A stretch of 64,000 bases of DNA from contig CAUZFZ010000025.1 in assembly GCA_963579025.1 (NCBI GenBank), positions 21,105 to 85,104 on the forward strand, in the 5' to 3' direction. Positions 16,903 to 26,030 of this stretch are shown here, in pieces; the first letter of the stretch is position 1, and every line of letters starts with the position of its first letter. This stretch comes from CAUZFZ01 sp963579025. Lineage in GTDB: Bacteria > Planctomycetota > Planctomycetia > Planctomycetales > Planctomycetaceae. The notes beneath the pieces were generated by a model, which saw nothing but the letters and a program-made list of their open reading frames with translations, ran no database searches and was not told the DNA's origin. Both the position numbers and the translations under genes were made by a program.

Positions 16903-18855
16903 ATGTCGCAATCAGTTGTCGAGACTTCACAGACAACCCCGACCGCTCGCGAACTGACGGTCATGTCCCTGGGCACCGGTTTGGTTCTGTCCGTCGTGAT
17001 GGGTGCGGCGAATGTATATCTCGGACTGCGTGTCGGCATGACGGTCTCGGCGTCGATCCCGGCCGCTGTGCTCGCGACGGCTCTACTGCGCGGTGTGTTC
17101 AACCGACGTTCGATCCTCGAAGCGAACATCGTCCAGACAAGTGCGTCGGCAGGAGAATCACTGGCGGCGGGCATCATCTTCACAATGCCGGCACTGCTGC
17201 TGACCGGGATCTGGACTGAATTTGATTTCTGGACAACAACGCTGGTGGCTTTGTCCGGCGGACTGCTGGGCATCCTGATGATGATCCCCATGCGTCGGGC
17301 AATTGTCGTCGAGGCAACCGACCTCAAGTTCCCGGAAGGTGTGGCGTGTGCAGAAGTCCTGCGGGCCGGCGCGGCCGAGCACGACGAAGGAGGTCAGGCA
17401 TCGCTGGGTACGCAACTGGTATTTGGAGGTCTGGCTGCCGGAGCGACCATCAAGCTGTTTGCCGGGTTTCTTGGCCTGCTGAAATCCAGTGTGGAGCATG
17501 CAACGCGAGCCGGTGGTCGCACCTGGTACTTCGGGACAGACGTTTCGCCGGCTCTGGTCGCTGTCGGACTGATCGTCGGGTTACCGGTTGCGTCTCAGGT
17601 GTTCCTCGGCGGAGCGCTCGGCTGGTACATCCTGATCCCCTTGCTGAGCGCGGGCCCGATTGAGACTTCCGCCACTGCGCACGCGTTCGCGATCTGGTCA
17701 ACCGAAGTGCGGTACGTCGGCGTCGGAGCGATGGTGGTCGGTGGGCTGGCCGCGATCTGGAAAGTGCGGCATGGAATTGCCGCGGCGTTCCGTGAACTCT
17801 TCGGAAACGTCCGATTGCGAGCGACGATGGAGAATCAGGACACCGATGACACGGACAGTTCAACGGAACGGAATCTTGAGTTTGGTTACATGGCCAGCCT
17901 CGGGCTATTCTGCGCCGTTTTGGTGTTCGGCATCTACTTCACTCTGCTTGAGCGGTCGATCGGCATCACAATTCTGGCAACCGTTGCAGCGCTGGTGCTG
18001 TCGTTCCTGTTCACGGCTGTTGCAAGCTACATCGTCGGGCTGGTCGGAAACTCGAACAGTCCGGTGTCGGGCATGACGATCTCCGCTGTGCTGCTGACTG
18101 GGCTGATGTTGTGGGTCGGTGATTACTCGGGCAGAGCGGGCATTCTGGCAATGCTGGGCGTGGCCGGCGTCGTCTGCTGCGTCGCCTGTACGGCGGGCGA
18201 CGTGTGCAACGATCTGAAGACAGGACACCTTGTCGGAGCAACTCCGCGTAGTCAGCAGATCGCTCAAGTGCTTGGCGTGATAGTTGCAGCATTCATCATG
18301 GCTCCCGTGTTGACGATTCTGCACGAAGGCTCGTTGAATGCCGGAACGGGAGGGATTGGTGGCGAAGAACTGGTCGCTCCCCAGGCAGGCCTGTTTGCGT
18401 CTCTGGCCGAAGGGTTCTTCGGAGAAGGCAACATTCCCTGGGACATGGTCGGTTGGGGAATCGGGTTGGCGGTATTGATTCTACTGGCTGACATTCCACT
18501 CGCTCAGAAGGACAGCCAATTCCGGCTGCACGTCATGCCGGTTGCCGTGGGAATCTACCTGCCCGCCGAACTATCCGTTCCAATTCTGCTGGGCGGAATT
18601 CTCAGTTGGCTAATCAGTCGCAGCAGTCAGTCCGACGCAGGAGCAAAACGCAGTGTCCTGCTGGCGTCTGGAATCATCGCGGGCGAGTCGCTAATGGGTG
18701 TGTTGCTCGGCCTGCTCGCATTCCTCGGCTGGACATCACTGGAACTGGGCAAGTCCGCTCCGCCATTGCTGCTCGACGTCGTCTCCCTGCTCGTTCTCCT
18801 TGCAGTACTCGTTGCGACGTACCGGATCGCTGTTCGCGTGAACTCGGACCGCTAA
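16903..18855 (+). CDS. OPT family oligopeptide/metal-chelate transporter
   Basis: The start is the ATG at 16903 with GAGG seven bases upstream. The 650-residue product has about 14-16 hydrophobic segments and OPT hallmarks: RELTVMSLGTGLVLSVVMGA near the N-terminus, NSPVSGMTISAVLLTGLML (about 385-405), and GDVCNDLKTGHLVGATPRSQ in the middle. OPT proteins import oligopeptides or metal chelates into the cell with protons. It lies 92 bases after the PKS gene on the same strand; whether it belongs to that cluster is uncertain. Its stop is only seven bases from the stop of the convergent M56 gene. Confidence 0.88.
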   Translation: MSQSVVETSQTTPTARELTVMSLGTGLVLSVVMGAANVYLGLRVGMTVSASIPAAVLATALLRGVFNRRSILEANIVQTSASAGESLAAGIIFTMPALLLTGIWTEFDFWTTTLVALSGGLLGILMMIPMRRAIVVEATDLKFPEGVACAEVLRAGAAEHDEGGQASLGTQLVFGGLAAGATIKLFAGFLGLLKSSVEHATRAGGRTWYFGTDVSPALVAVGLIVGLPVASQVFLGGALGWYILIPLLSAGPIETSATAHAFAIWSTEVRYVGVGAMVVGGLAAIWKVRHGIAAAFRELFGNVRLRATMENQDTDDTDSSTERNLEFGYMASLGLFCAVLVFGIYFTLLERSIGITILATVAALVLSFLFTAVASYIVGLVGNSNSPVSGMTISAVLLTGLMLWVGDYSGRAGILAMLGVAGVVCCVACTAGDVCNDLKTGHLVGATPRSQQIAQVLGVIVAAFIMAPVLTILHEGSLNAGTGGIGGEELVAPQAGLFASLAEGFFGEGNIPWDMVGWGIGLAVLILLADIPLAQKDSQFRLHVMPVAVGIYLPAELSVPILLGGILSWLISRSSQSDAGAKRSVLLASGIIAGESLMGVLLGLLAFLGWTSLELGKSAPPLLLDVVSLLVLLAVLVATYRIAVRVNSDR

Positions 18856-18862
18856 ACGAACG

Positions 18863-21800
18863 CTAATCCGTCCGGCCAGACGGTTTGGGTGATTTAGTTT
18901 CGGTTGATGCGGGAGTCTCTAAAGGGTTCGTTCCCGGTGGGTTTGCCGGTTCTTTTGGTGCTGGTGCCACAGGTGGCGCCGGCGTGACTTCGATCTCAAT
19001 CGATTGCCCGGTGACTTCGACAATTTCGCCATCATCATTCTCGGCCGTGAAAATGACGCGGATCGAGTGCTTCCCTGGTTTGAGTGCGATCGATTTAAAT
19101 GGTTCCCGCGAGTGCCAATTCTGAGGGAGTACTGTCGGGACGTTGATCAGTTCAATCCCGCGAGTGAAAGGTGGGGGGACCGGTCCGGTGATCGGCCCGG
19201 AAAACACCAGACGCTCGCCATCAACTTCCGGAATGCAGCCACACGTCTTGTGATTATTAAAACGCAGCGACTCGCCACTGACATTCTGGATATCGGAAAA
19301 CAGCAACACGGGATCGCCCTCGGAGACGATTCGCTGCGGAGTCCATGTCCGCATGCGGATTCCGTTTGAAACGGGCATCCAGTCGGCGACTTCCCGTCCT
19401 TTCGTATCGGCATCCGATTCAGCCTGAGGCTCAATCAGGCGGAGCTTTAATCTGCCGGTCGTCAAATCGCCGACAGCAGCTCCGTCAATGGTCGCGTTGA
19501 ATGAGTGCGTGAGCGAAACACCGTGCGTGCCCGCAGGCAAACGATAGGCAAGCACATTGACCGTTGAGCCCCCGAGCCACTCTTTGCTTCTGACCGGCAG
19601 CAGAACGCGTCCGACGTTAGCTGTCCGATTAGGCAGGACTGTTAGACGGGTTGCCAGATTGGGAGTTCCCAGCCCGAGAACTCCCCATGTCCCCGCCGGA
19701 CCGCGATACCTTTCGTACGGAAGGATTCTCTCGTCCTGATTGAGGAACACGGCCGGACCGGGATCGAGTCGGTAATTATTCAAGTTGATCCAGACAGGAG
19801 CCTGGGCGTGCAAGAGATCGACAGGCCGGTCGCCATGATTCCGGATGCGGACAAGCAATGGAATGTTCTGTCCCAGTTGATACTGCTGCTCTCCAAATTC
19901 GTATGCGAGACCGGCCTGCACACCTTTCACTGGTTTACCCCAGACGGTGCTTGCCGCAACGGCCTCTCGAGGTCGCAGCGAGCGCGGGCGCTTCAGTTGC
20001 TCGACCGGGATCCGAATCGTGCCGAGATCGTGCGTCTTCCCTGCTTCCACGTTGATCTTGAAACGACCTCGCTTCCATTCGGGTTGAGCCGCAAGGAAAC
20101 CTGCACGCTCGTGCCAGCATTGAAATTCAAGTTCACCGGCGGGGAGGTTTCGTATCTCGAATGTGCCGTCGGGATTCGTCGCCGCTGCATACGGATGCTC
20201 GGTCACGATCGCCCAGGCCTGAATAAACGGATGCATTGCATCGGTGATGTGTATCGGGACCGGTTCTCGGTGCGTGAGTTCGATCTTAATCGATTGACCA
20301 GGTGGTATTACGACGTTGGACCCCTGACCGAACACCGTTCTGAAGTGAGCATTGTGAGCAACCACGTTCGCATTTTTCGCGATCACCGGTTGTCCCACTC
20401 TGACGGGAATCAGACGCGGATGAATTGCCGGGCCCTTGAACTGCAATGACTGCCCCTTTGAAGCGGTCTTCGCGTAGTCAGGATGAACGGCAACGTCTTT
20501 GGTTCGCACGTAGATCCCCACGTTAGCAATACCGAGAGTCTTGCTGTCGACAACGAGTGACTCGTCGGCAGTCGATTCGCCAAGCGTTGTGCGGTCCCGG
20601 CTTATGGGGAGCGGCGGTAGGCTCGGGAAGTTGCCATCCAGAACGAACCGGCCAGTGATATGCCCCCAGGGGCCAGTTGGAGCAGTCGCCGCGTCGTCAC
20701 TGCTATCCGGTTCGCTCTCGTCAGGCGCTTGCCGTTCCAAGGCAGCGTCTTTACGGCGCAGCTTGAAGATGTGTTTGACGCGACCACCTGGCGGCGTTTT
20801 GAGTTCCAGCTCCTGAATGCCAGGTTGCTCGTACTCGTCGGGGCTTGAATAAATCATGTATGTCCAGCCCTCGCGCGGACCGACATGGACTCGATAATAG
20901 CCGTCTTTATCGGTCTCGTAGTCGGACTCCGGCGGAGAGCCACGCGGTGCAGCTTCATCACTTGTACGACGTACTCCCGGAGAATTGAAATGTCGCGGCG
21001 GACGATTTGCGCCGATGCACTCCGGTACGAGCACCTGCATCCACATCTCTCCAACCGCGTTTTCCGTTCCGATCTTCGCGCCGGGAATGCCCTTGCCTGT
21101 CCGCTCGTCAACAATGCGGATAGACAACTCACACGCCTCCGCAAGGTTGAAGTCAAACGTCTGGTCGGCGACTCCAGGCAAGACCTCGATCCAGCGTGAA
21201 TAGGCCCCCGGATGTCCGGTGTAACCATGAGGAATCCGCAGGTACGGAATCGGCTGCGACGAATCGAGTCGGAAGTACATCGCGCCCTGGGGCAGGTCGA
21301 GAGTCACGACTCCGTCCTTGTCCGTCGTGCCTGAAGCCGCCACCTCGAATGTCTCGCTTCGGACGCGGTACGACTCGCGATCAGCGATGACCTGCAGTCC
21401 AGGAAGCGGCGTCTTCTTTTCGCCGGCGGTAAAGCAAAGACGTACTGACTGAGTCGCAATGGTCCTGGCAACAGTTCCCGGCTGCCTGGAATCTTCCGAG
21501 GAAGCGACACTGATTCGCACTCGTCCAGGCATCCGCTGGTCGTCATACCCAGTATCGATCTTCACGGCCAGGCGGTCGTCCGGGCCGAACTTGAGTGGCT
21601 CATACAGCTCCAGAACAGAGCTGACTGGTTCGTGAGGATGTTCCGCCGACGGCGCAACCCAACTGGTATCCGATAGAAAATCTGTGGCACTGCTGACCGG
21701 GAACCGGTCGTCCTCGTCCGTGGCGTAAGCCGTTCGAATCTCAATGTATTCACCCTGTGGGGCGTTCTCGGGCGTGACGTGATACAGCTCAAGTGCAAAC

Positions 21801-23641
21801 AACAGGAACGAACCGTCGGGCGAGCGACCCGGACCGCCGCCAGGTAACGACTTGTGATTCAAAGTCTCAAAGCGGAAATGTGTGACTGGCTGGTCATCGG
21901 GATTGAAGATAAATCGCGAGTCGGAACCTTCCGGACCGGGCGACTCAAACAGGATGGAACTGTCCTGCAGCACAGTCGCCTTTTCCCCGCGGTCCAGTTC
22001 CATCTGATGTGGATACAGAACATCCCAATGATGTGCATACGCCGCAAGAACGCCATCCAACTGGAACTCGGCTTTCCACAACGCATCCTCCCCGGCCGGT
22101 GGTTTCCGCCGACTCGTGTCCTTCCCGGACTTCAACAATTCCGCTTCGAGCCGACTCAACTTTTTCAATCGCTCAATGCGCCGACGATGCACTGCGATGC
22201 GATCCGCCGTGGAGTCGACCTCAGCAATTTCTAACTTGAACCGTGCCAAGTGCTCTTTTAGCACTGCATCAATCGCAACCTTGCCCGCCCTGTAGTCGCG
22301 TTCGGCAGATCGAATCGAATTGGACTTATCGTCGTCTTCGTTCGCCCGGTCGGAATTCCCGGAATCACTCACAGTGGCATCTGCGCCGCGTTCCGGTGAT
22401 GGTGAGTCAGCGAATGTCGGAACGACGAACGGTGCCAGTGCAATAACGATGAGGGACGCAAACAGCGTCGTCAGGCCGGCTCTCGTCAATTTGAGTCGAG
22501 ACGGTTCATCGTGGCTCAGCACGCGCATGACACGTCGCTTGAGTTCGGACGAGTTTCGGCCCGATGCCGCCAGTGCGATTGCCTGTCCGGTCAGCTTTCG
22601 ATCAATGGCCGTTGACGAAATCTCCGCCATGCGCACAAGTGCGTCCGCATAATTCACTCGCTGCCAGCCCGCGCCGAGCACGAGATCGTCACACGCATTT
22701 TCCCGTTCCATGCTGACACGCCGGCTGATGATCCACACAGCCGGATGGAAAAACAGAAACGCCTCGATCAGCCGCTGCAGCAGATTGACGCACAGATCAA
22801 ACCGCCGAATGTGAGCGAATTCATGAGCGAGAAGCGGTTCCAGTTGCTGCGGCGTCAGCCCCGTTGCAACCGACAACGGCAGCAGGACGACTGGCCTGAG
22901 AACACCAATCACAGTTGGTGCAGCCACACATTCACAGAAACGGACAGTAGGCGCGACTTTCAGTCCAATGCACTTCGCCTGACGGTGAATCATCGTCAAC
23001 AGTGCGCCCTCTGTTATGGCAACCGCGGCAGTCTTCAATTCGTGACCACTCAGCAGAGATCGTGACAGTCGGACCAGCATGGCAAGCACACCGAAGCCGT
23101 ACGCTGCCGCGAGCCAGCCTGACCAGCCGTGAAGTCTGAACGTTAAGAGTGATTGTGTGCTGGCGGAAACAGCCGAGACCTGGTCGACTGCGACAGGATC
23201 GCCGCCGACTGGTTCGATCTGGACAACCGCTGGCATAAAATCCCCGGCGGCTGCCGGAAGGTCAATTGGCGACCGGGACGATGCAGCAACGTCCGCATGG
23301 ACGATCGTGGATTCCGTGACATCAACAGTCGCCTCACCCTCGGCAACAGAAACCTGCACGGGTACGCCGGTTGCAGATCCCAGGAGCACGAATGTTGCGG
23401 GAACGCATCCGACCATCAGTCCGAGCGCAATGACGTGAACCCAGTAACGGACGGCGGCCGTCACACGCCGCAGCAACCCCTGCAGAGTGAGAGCCACGCA
23501 GGCAATCACGCAGCCCTGCCACAGAAAGTGGATCAGAGCCAGTGACAGGCGGGCACTGACAGTGGGTTGAAACTCAGAGGGAATCAGCCAGTCGACCAGG
23601 TGCAATAAGGCTGCTCCTTGAAACACAGACGAACTCGACAC
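18863..23641 (-). CDS. Giant M56 (BlaR1-like) sensor protease with cupredoxin-like and carboxypeptidase-regulatory-like domains
   Basis: This 1592-residue protein from a GTG at 23641 could alternatively start at a TTG at 23605, which has AAGGAG nine bases upstream. The first ~410 residues form the M56 membrane metalloprotease: hydrophobic helices around a HEFAH zinc motif (273-277) and a last helix near 391-411. About 1180 outer residues follow: a coiled, charged part, beta-rich blocks, and a segment with VVAHNAHF and PFIQAWAIVTEHPYAAAT then WHERAGF, which resembles the plastocyanin/methylamine-utilisation type domains of planctomycetes. Standard BlaR1 is ~600 residues with a penicillin-binding sensor; here that sensor is absent. 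The BlaI-type gene 82 bases upstream is the expected partner. Confidence 0.85.
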   Translation of the reverse strand: MSSSSVFQGAALLHLVDWLIPSEFQPTVSARLSLALIHFLWQGCVIACVALTLQGLLRRVTAAVRYWVHVIALGLMVGCVPATFVLLGSATGVPVQVSVAEGEATVDVTESTIVHADVAASSRSPIDLPAAAGDFMPAVVQIEPVGGDPVAVDQVSAVSASTQSLLTFRLHGWSGWLAAAYGFGVLAMLVRLSRSLLSGHELKTAAVAITEGALLTMIHRQAKCIGLKVAPTVRFCECVAAPTVIGVLRPVVLLPLSVATGLTPQQLEPLLAHEFAHIRRFDLCVNLLQRLIEAFLFFHPAVWIISRRVSMERENACDDLVLGAGWQRVNYADALVRMAEISSTAIDRKLTGQAIALAASGRNSSELKRRVMRVLSHDEPSRLKLTRAGLTTLFASLIVIALAPFVVPTFADSPSPERGADATVSDSGNSDRANEDDDKSNSIRSAERDYRAGKVAIDAVLKEHLARFKLEIAEVDSTADRIAVHRRRIERLKKLSRLEAELLKSGKDTSRRKPPAGEDALWKAEFQLDGVLAAYAHHWDVLYPHQMELDRGEKATVLQDSSILFESPGPEGSDSRFIFNPDDQPVTHFRFETLNHKSLPGGGPGRSPDGSFLLFALELYHVTPENAPQGEYIEIRTAYATDEDDRFPVSSATDFLSDTSWVAPSAEHPHEPVSSVLELYEPLKFGPDDRLAVKIDTGYDDQRMPGRVRISVASSEDSRQPGTVARTIATQSVRLCFTAGEKKTPLPGLQVIADRESYRVRSETFEVAASGTTDKDGVVTLDLPQGAMYFRLDSSQPIPYLRIPHGYTGHPGAYSRWIEVLPGVADQTFDFNLAEACELSIRIVDERTGKGIPGAKIGTENAVGEMWMQVLVPECIGANRPPRHFNSPGVRRTSDEAAPRGSPPESDYETDKDGYYRVHVGPREGWTYMIYSSPDEYEQPGIQELELKTPPGGRVKHIFKLRRKDAALERQAPDESEPDSSDDAATAPTGPWGHITGRFVLDGNFPSLPPLPISRDRTTLGESTADESLVVDSKTLGIANVGIYVRTKDVAVHPDYAKTASKGQSLQFKGPAIHPRLIPVRVGQPVIAKNANVVAHNAHFRTVFGQGSNVVIPPGQSIKIELTHREPVPIHITDAMHPFIQAWAIVTEHPYAAATNPDGTFEIRNLPAGELEFQCWHERAGFLAAQPEWKRGRFKINVEAGKTHDLGTIRIPVEQLKRPRSLRPREAVAASTVWGKPVKGVQAGLAYEFGEQQYQLGQNIPLLVRIRNHGDRPVDLLHAQAPVWINLNNYRLDPGPAVFLNQDERILPYERYRGPAGTWGVLGLGTPNLATRLTVLPNRTANVGRVLLPVRSKEWLGGSTVNVLAYRLPAGTHGVSLTHSFNATIDGAAVGDLTTGRLKLRLIEPQAESDADTKGREVADWMPVSNGIRMRTWTPQRIVSEGDPVLLFSDIQNVSGESLRFNNHKTCGCIPEVDGERLVFSGPITGPVPPPFTRGIELINVPTVLPQNWHSREPFKSIALKPGKHSIRVIFTAENDDGEIVEVTGQSIEIEVTPAPPVAPAPKEPANPPGTNPLETPASTETKSPKPSGRTD

Positions 23642-23723
23642 TCAACGCGACAGAGCCACAGCCGCGTCTCGAAGCCTCCGGAAGATGATCCAGAAACTGC
23701 GCGATGCCGCGACTCGATAGTGG

Positions 23724-24116
23724 TCATCCCAGTTCCTTCATTTTGCGATTTAGAATCCGGCGGAGTTCTTTCAGCTCGTCCTGATCAATATCCGCGCAGT
23801 TGAACAGGCTTAGCATGACTGCCGAGGGTGAACCGTCGAAGACGCGGCGAACGACGTCACTCAGCATCCCCTCGCTGACCTGCTCCCGACTGACCCGTGG
23901 AGCGAACAGGTACGATTTCCCCTGCTTCTCACGGGTCAGATAGTTCTTCTCGACCATCGTGTTTAGAGCGGTGATGACCGACGTATGAGCAATCGCCCGT
24001 CCGGCTCCCGCCAGTGCTTTTCGGATCTCACGCACCAACAGAGGCGAGTCATCCCACAGAACTCGCAGAATCTGCAGCTCCATTTGCGTCGGATGTCCCG
24101 AGACCGGACGTGCCAT
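23724..24116 (-). CDS. BlaI/MecI/CopY family transcriptional repressor
   Basis: The start is the ATG at 24116 (MARPVSGHPTQMELQILRVL). The 130-residue product has the family's winged helix: LQILRVLWDDSPLLVREIRKAL, then AHTSVITALNTMVEKNYLTREKQGKSYLFAPRVS, with a C-terminal dimerisation part ending LKELRRILNRKMKELG. Repressors of this family are inactivated by cleavage when the cognate M56 protease senses a signal. The M56 gene follows 82 bases downstream, so this is a BlaI-BlaR-type pair with an unknown signal. Two identical-arm dyads lie just upstream and may be its operators. Confidence 0.9.
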   Translation of the reverse strand: MARPVSGHPTQMELQILRVLWDDSPLLVREIRKALAGAGRAIAHTSVITALNTMVEKNYLTREKQGKSYLFAPRVSREQVSEGMLSDVVRRVFDGSPSAVMLSLFNCADIDQDELKELRRILNRKMKELG

Positions 24117-24154
24117 CGATATGCCTTGCCAGTTCCTGACTTCGCAAACATCAC

Positions 24155-24227
24155 ATCTTCGTATTAACCAGAAGATAGTCCTGTGCCGGGAATCGATCAA
24201 GCGTGATCTTCGGTGAAACACGAAGAT
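24155..24227. promoter_or_regulatory. Two 22-bp dyads, putative BlaI-type operators
   Basis: ATCTTC-N10-GAAGAT occurs twice upstream of the repressor: 24155-24176 and 24206-24227 (the second has a 7-bp perfect arm, ATCTTCG/CGAAGAT). Arms and spacing are the same and the centres are 51 bp apart, about five helical turns. Family operators are also short dyads, though commonly centred on TACA/TGTA; the match here is by position and symmetry, not by that consensus. Confidence 0.5.
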
Positions 24228-24289
24228 TGTCTGGCAACGCGTCATCGTGCCGCTGCTGGGAGATCCCCACAGAAAATGGACGACCGCAA

Positions 24290-24439
24290 CCAGGCACGGA
24301 TTTTCGCGAGTACGAACTGTATGATCATCAGACTGATCCACAGGAGAACGTGAATCTCGCCAACCGACCGTCTCACAAACAGCTTCTCAGCAGCTTGCTG
24401 ATACGCATGCGGCAGGGCTGGCAGGTATTTTCGAAGTGA
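24290..24439 (+). pseudogene. C-terminal remnant of a sulfatase
   Basis: Bases 24290-24439 translate in one frame to GTDFREYELYDHQTDPQENVNL... and end with LLIRMRQGWQVFSK and a stop. ELYDHxxDPxENxNLA followed by LRxGW is the usual end of iduronate-2-sulfatase-like proteins. No catalytic CxPxR segment or upstream part exists on this strand, since the region before it is the BlaI upstream region. The remnant is about 50 residues and ends 32 bases before the secreted nitrilase gene. Confidence 0.6.
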
Positions 24440-24471
24440 CACGGTCTGAGACGCCGTTACAGGGAGTTGAC

Positions 24472-25380
24472 ATGAGATACACCGCTCGGACAGCAGCAGT
24501 CTTAGTCCTTCTGACATTCGGCACGGTGTCGCACACGCAAAGTGCCGAAAAGCAGGCAAGACGCGAGAGCATTCGTGTTGGACTCGCGTCTCTGCGTCTC
24601 TCGAAGGACGTCGCATCCGGTGTCGCGAAGATCAAAAGCACATTGAAGGAATGCGCCGATCAAGGCGTTGAGATCGTGTGCTTTCCCGAGACATACCTGC
24701 CCGGTCTACGGGGAGCGGACCGAAATCTTCCGCCGATCGACCAGCCTGCCATGGAAAAAGCCGTTCAGGAGATTGCCGACGCATGCCGCAGGCGTAATGT
24801 CGCGGCGATTGTCGGCACGGAGTGGAAGACCGAACTCGGACTGGAAAACCGTGCCATCGTCATTGATCGGAAGGGCAAGGTCCTCGGACACCAGACCAAG
24901 AACCAGATCACGCCTGGTGGCGAGTCCGAGAACTATGTGCCAGACGGCAGGCGGCAGATGTTCGACGTAGACGGCTTACGGTTTGGGATTTCGATTTGCC
25001 ATGAGGGCTGGCGCTATCCAGAGACCGTTCGCTGGGCGGCCGTGCGTGGAGCTCAGGTCGTCTTTCAGCCTCAGGTGACGGGGTCGGATCATCTTGATCC
25101 CGCTCCTCCCGTAAAATGGGGCGAGTCCTTTTACGAAAAGGCCATGCAATGCCGTGCCGAAGAGAACTCGGTCTTCTTCGTCAGTGTGAACCGGGCGATG
25201 AAACGTCAGAACTCAGCGTCCAGCGTGATCGATCCTAAGGGAGACCTGATGACGTTCGTGCCGCGCGGCGAGGAGAAACTTCTGGTCGTTGACCTGGATT
25301 TGCGTCAAGCCACTGGATTCTACGCGAGTCGATTTCAACCCGATCTTTACCTGGAACGGGGACAGACCAACCGACGATAA
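24472..25380 (+). CDS. Exported carbon-nitrogen hydrolase (nitrilase superfamily)
   Basis: The start is the ATG at 24472, preceded by AGGGAG. Residues 1-25 (MRYTARTAAVLVLLTFGTVS...) form a signal peptide, unusual for this mostly cytoplasmic superfamily. The 302-residue product carries Glu in IVCFPETYLPG, a Lys in the HQTKNQITPGG region and Cys in FGISICHEGWRYPE, so the catalytic triad seems complete. It probably hydrolyses an amide or nitrile in the periplasm. Its neighbours on both sides are gene remnants (sulfatase and sialidase-like), suggesting a rearranged stretch where only this gene is intact. Confidence 0.83.
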   Translation: MRYTARTAAVLVLLTFGTVSHTQSAEKQARRESIRVGLASLRLSKDVASGVAKIKSTLKECADQGVEIVCFPETYLPGLRGADRNLPPIDQPAMEKAVQEIADACRRRNVAAIVGTEWKTELGLENRAIVIDRKGKVLGHQTKNQITPGGESENYVPDGRRQMFDVDGLRFGISICHEGWRYPETVRWAAVRGAQVVFQPQVTGSDHLDPAPPVKWGESFYEKAMQCRAEENSVFFVSVNRAMKRQNSASSVIDPKGDLMTFVPRGEEKLLVVDLDLRQATGFYASRFQPDLYLERGQTNRR

Positions 25381-26025
25381 TTACGTCGGTTTTTCGTCGG
25401 ACCAGCCGACCTGCCTCGCGATCTCTCGCATGCTCCGGACGACGAGTCGAACGATTACAATCGCGATCTCGCGGAAGCCGTTGCGGCGTGGACCTTGGAC
25501 AAGGAAGCCGGCACCCTTCTTCGCGACGTCTCCGATTTGCGGGCTCACCACCTTTGGAGCGCACTGCAGGAACTGCCCGCCACTCTCACTGGCGATCGCC
25601 GCCACGTCGTCAAATTCGCGCGCACCGAACGCCTCGTCGTCGCCTACCGCGATGTGCCGAAGAGCAGCTTCACCTCGGGCCACCACACCGCCTGGGTGGG
25701 ACGCTTCGAAGACACGATCGCAGGCAAACCCGGCGACTACCGCGTGAAGCTCTTCCACGGCACATTGCGCAACGAGTCGGACAAGCCAGGGCAGGGAAAC
25801 ATCGATTGCGGATACTCCGACGTCGAACTCCTCGCCCACGGCACGATCATCGCGACGACCTACCTCAAGTATGCCGAGGATCGCGAGAAACATTCGGTGA
25901 TGAATACCCGCTTAGCCCTGGCAGAAACGGATGCATTCGCCGGAGAAACCGCGACCGGCCCGGGGGTCGCTGAAGCCGTAAATGGGCTGCCGTGGTGCTC
26001 GAAGGTGAGGCCTTCCGCTCGTTAG
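25381..26025 (+). pseudogene. Sialidase-like C-terminal remnant
   Basis: Bases 25495-26025 (TTG as a nominal start) encode VVKFARTERLVVAYRD, then TAWVGRFEDTIAGKPGDYRVKL, DCGYSDVELLAHGTIIATTY and EKHSVMNTRLALAETDAF. This order resembles the C-terminal blades of exo-sialidase/BNR-type proteins. The frame stays open from directly after the nitrilase stop (25381), but no start, signal peptide or N-terminal blades are visible, so this is probably a truncated gene. The final residues after about 25960 look non-homologous. It converges with the TOPRIM-like gene, with only a few bases between stops. Confidence 0.5.
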
Positions 26026-26030
26026 ATTTG

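Noticed and set aside
25488..25973. Arg/His-rich + frame of 161 codons
   Set aside because: Shadow of the sialidase-like remnant, which has family-like segments in the neighbouring frame.
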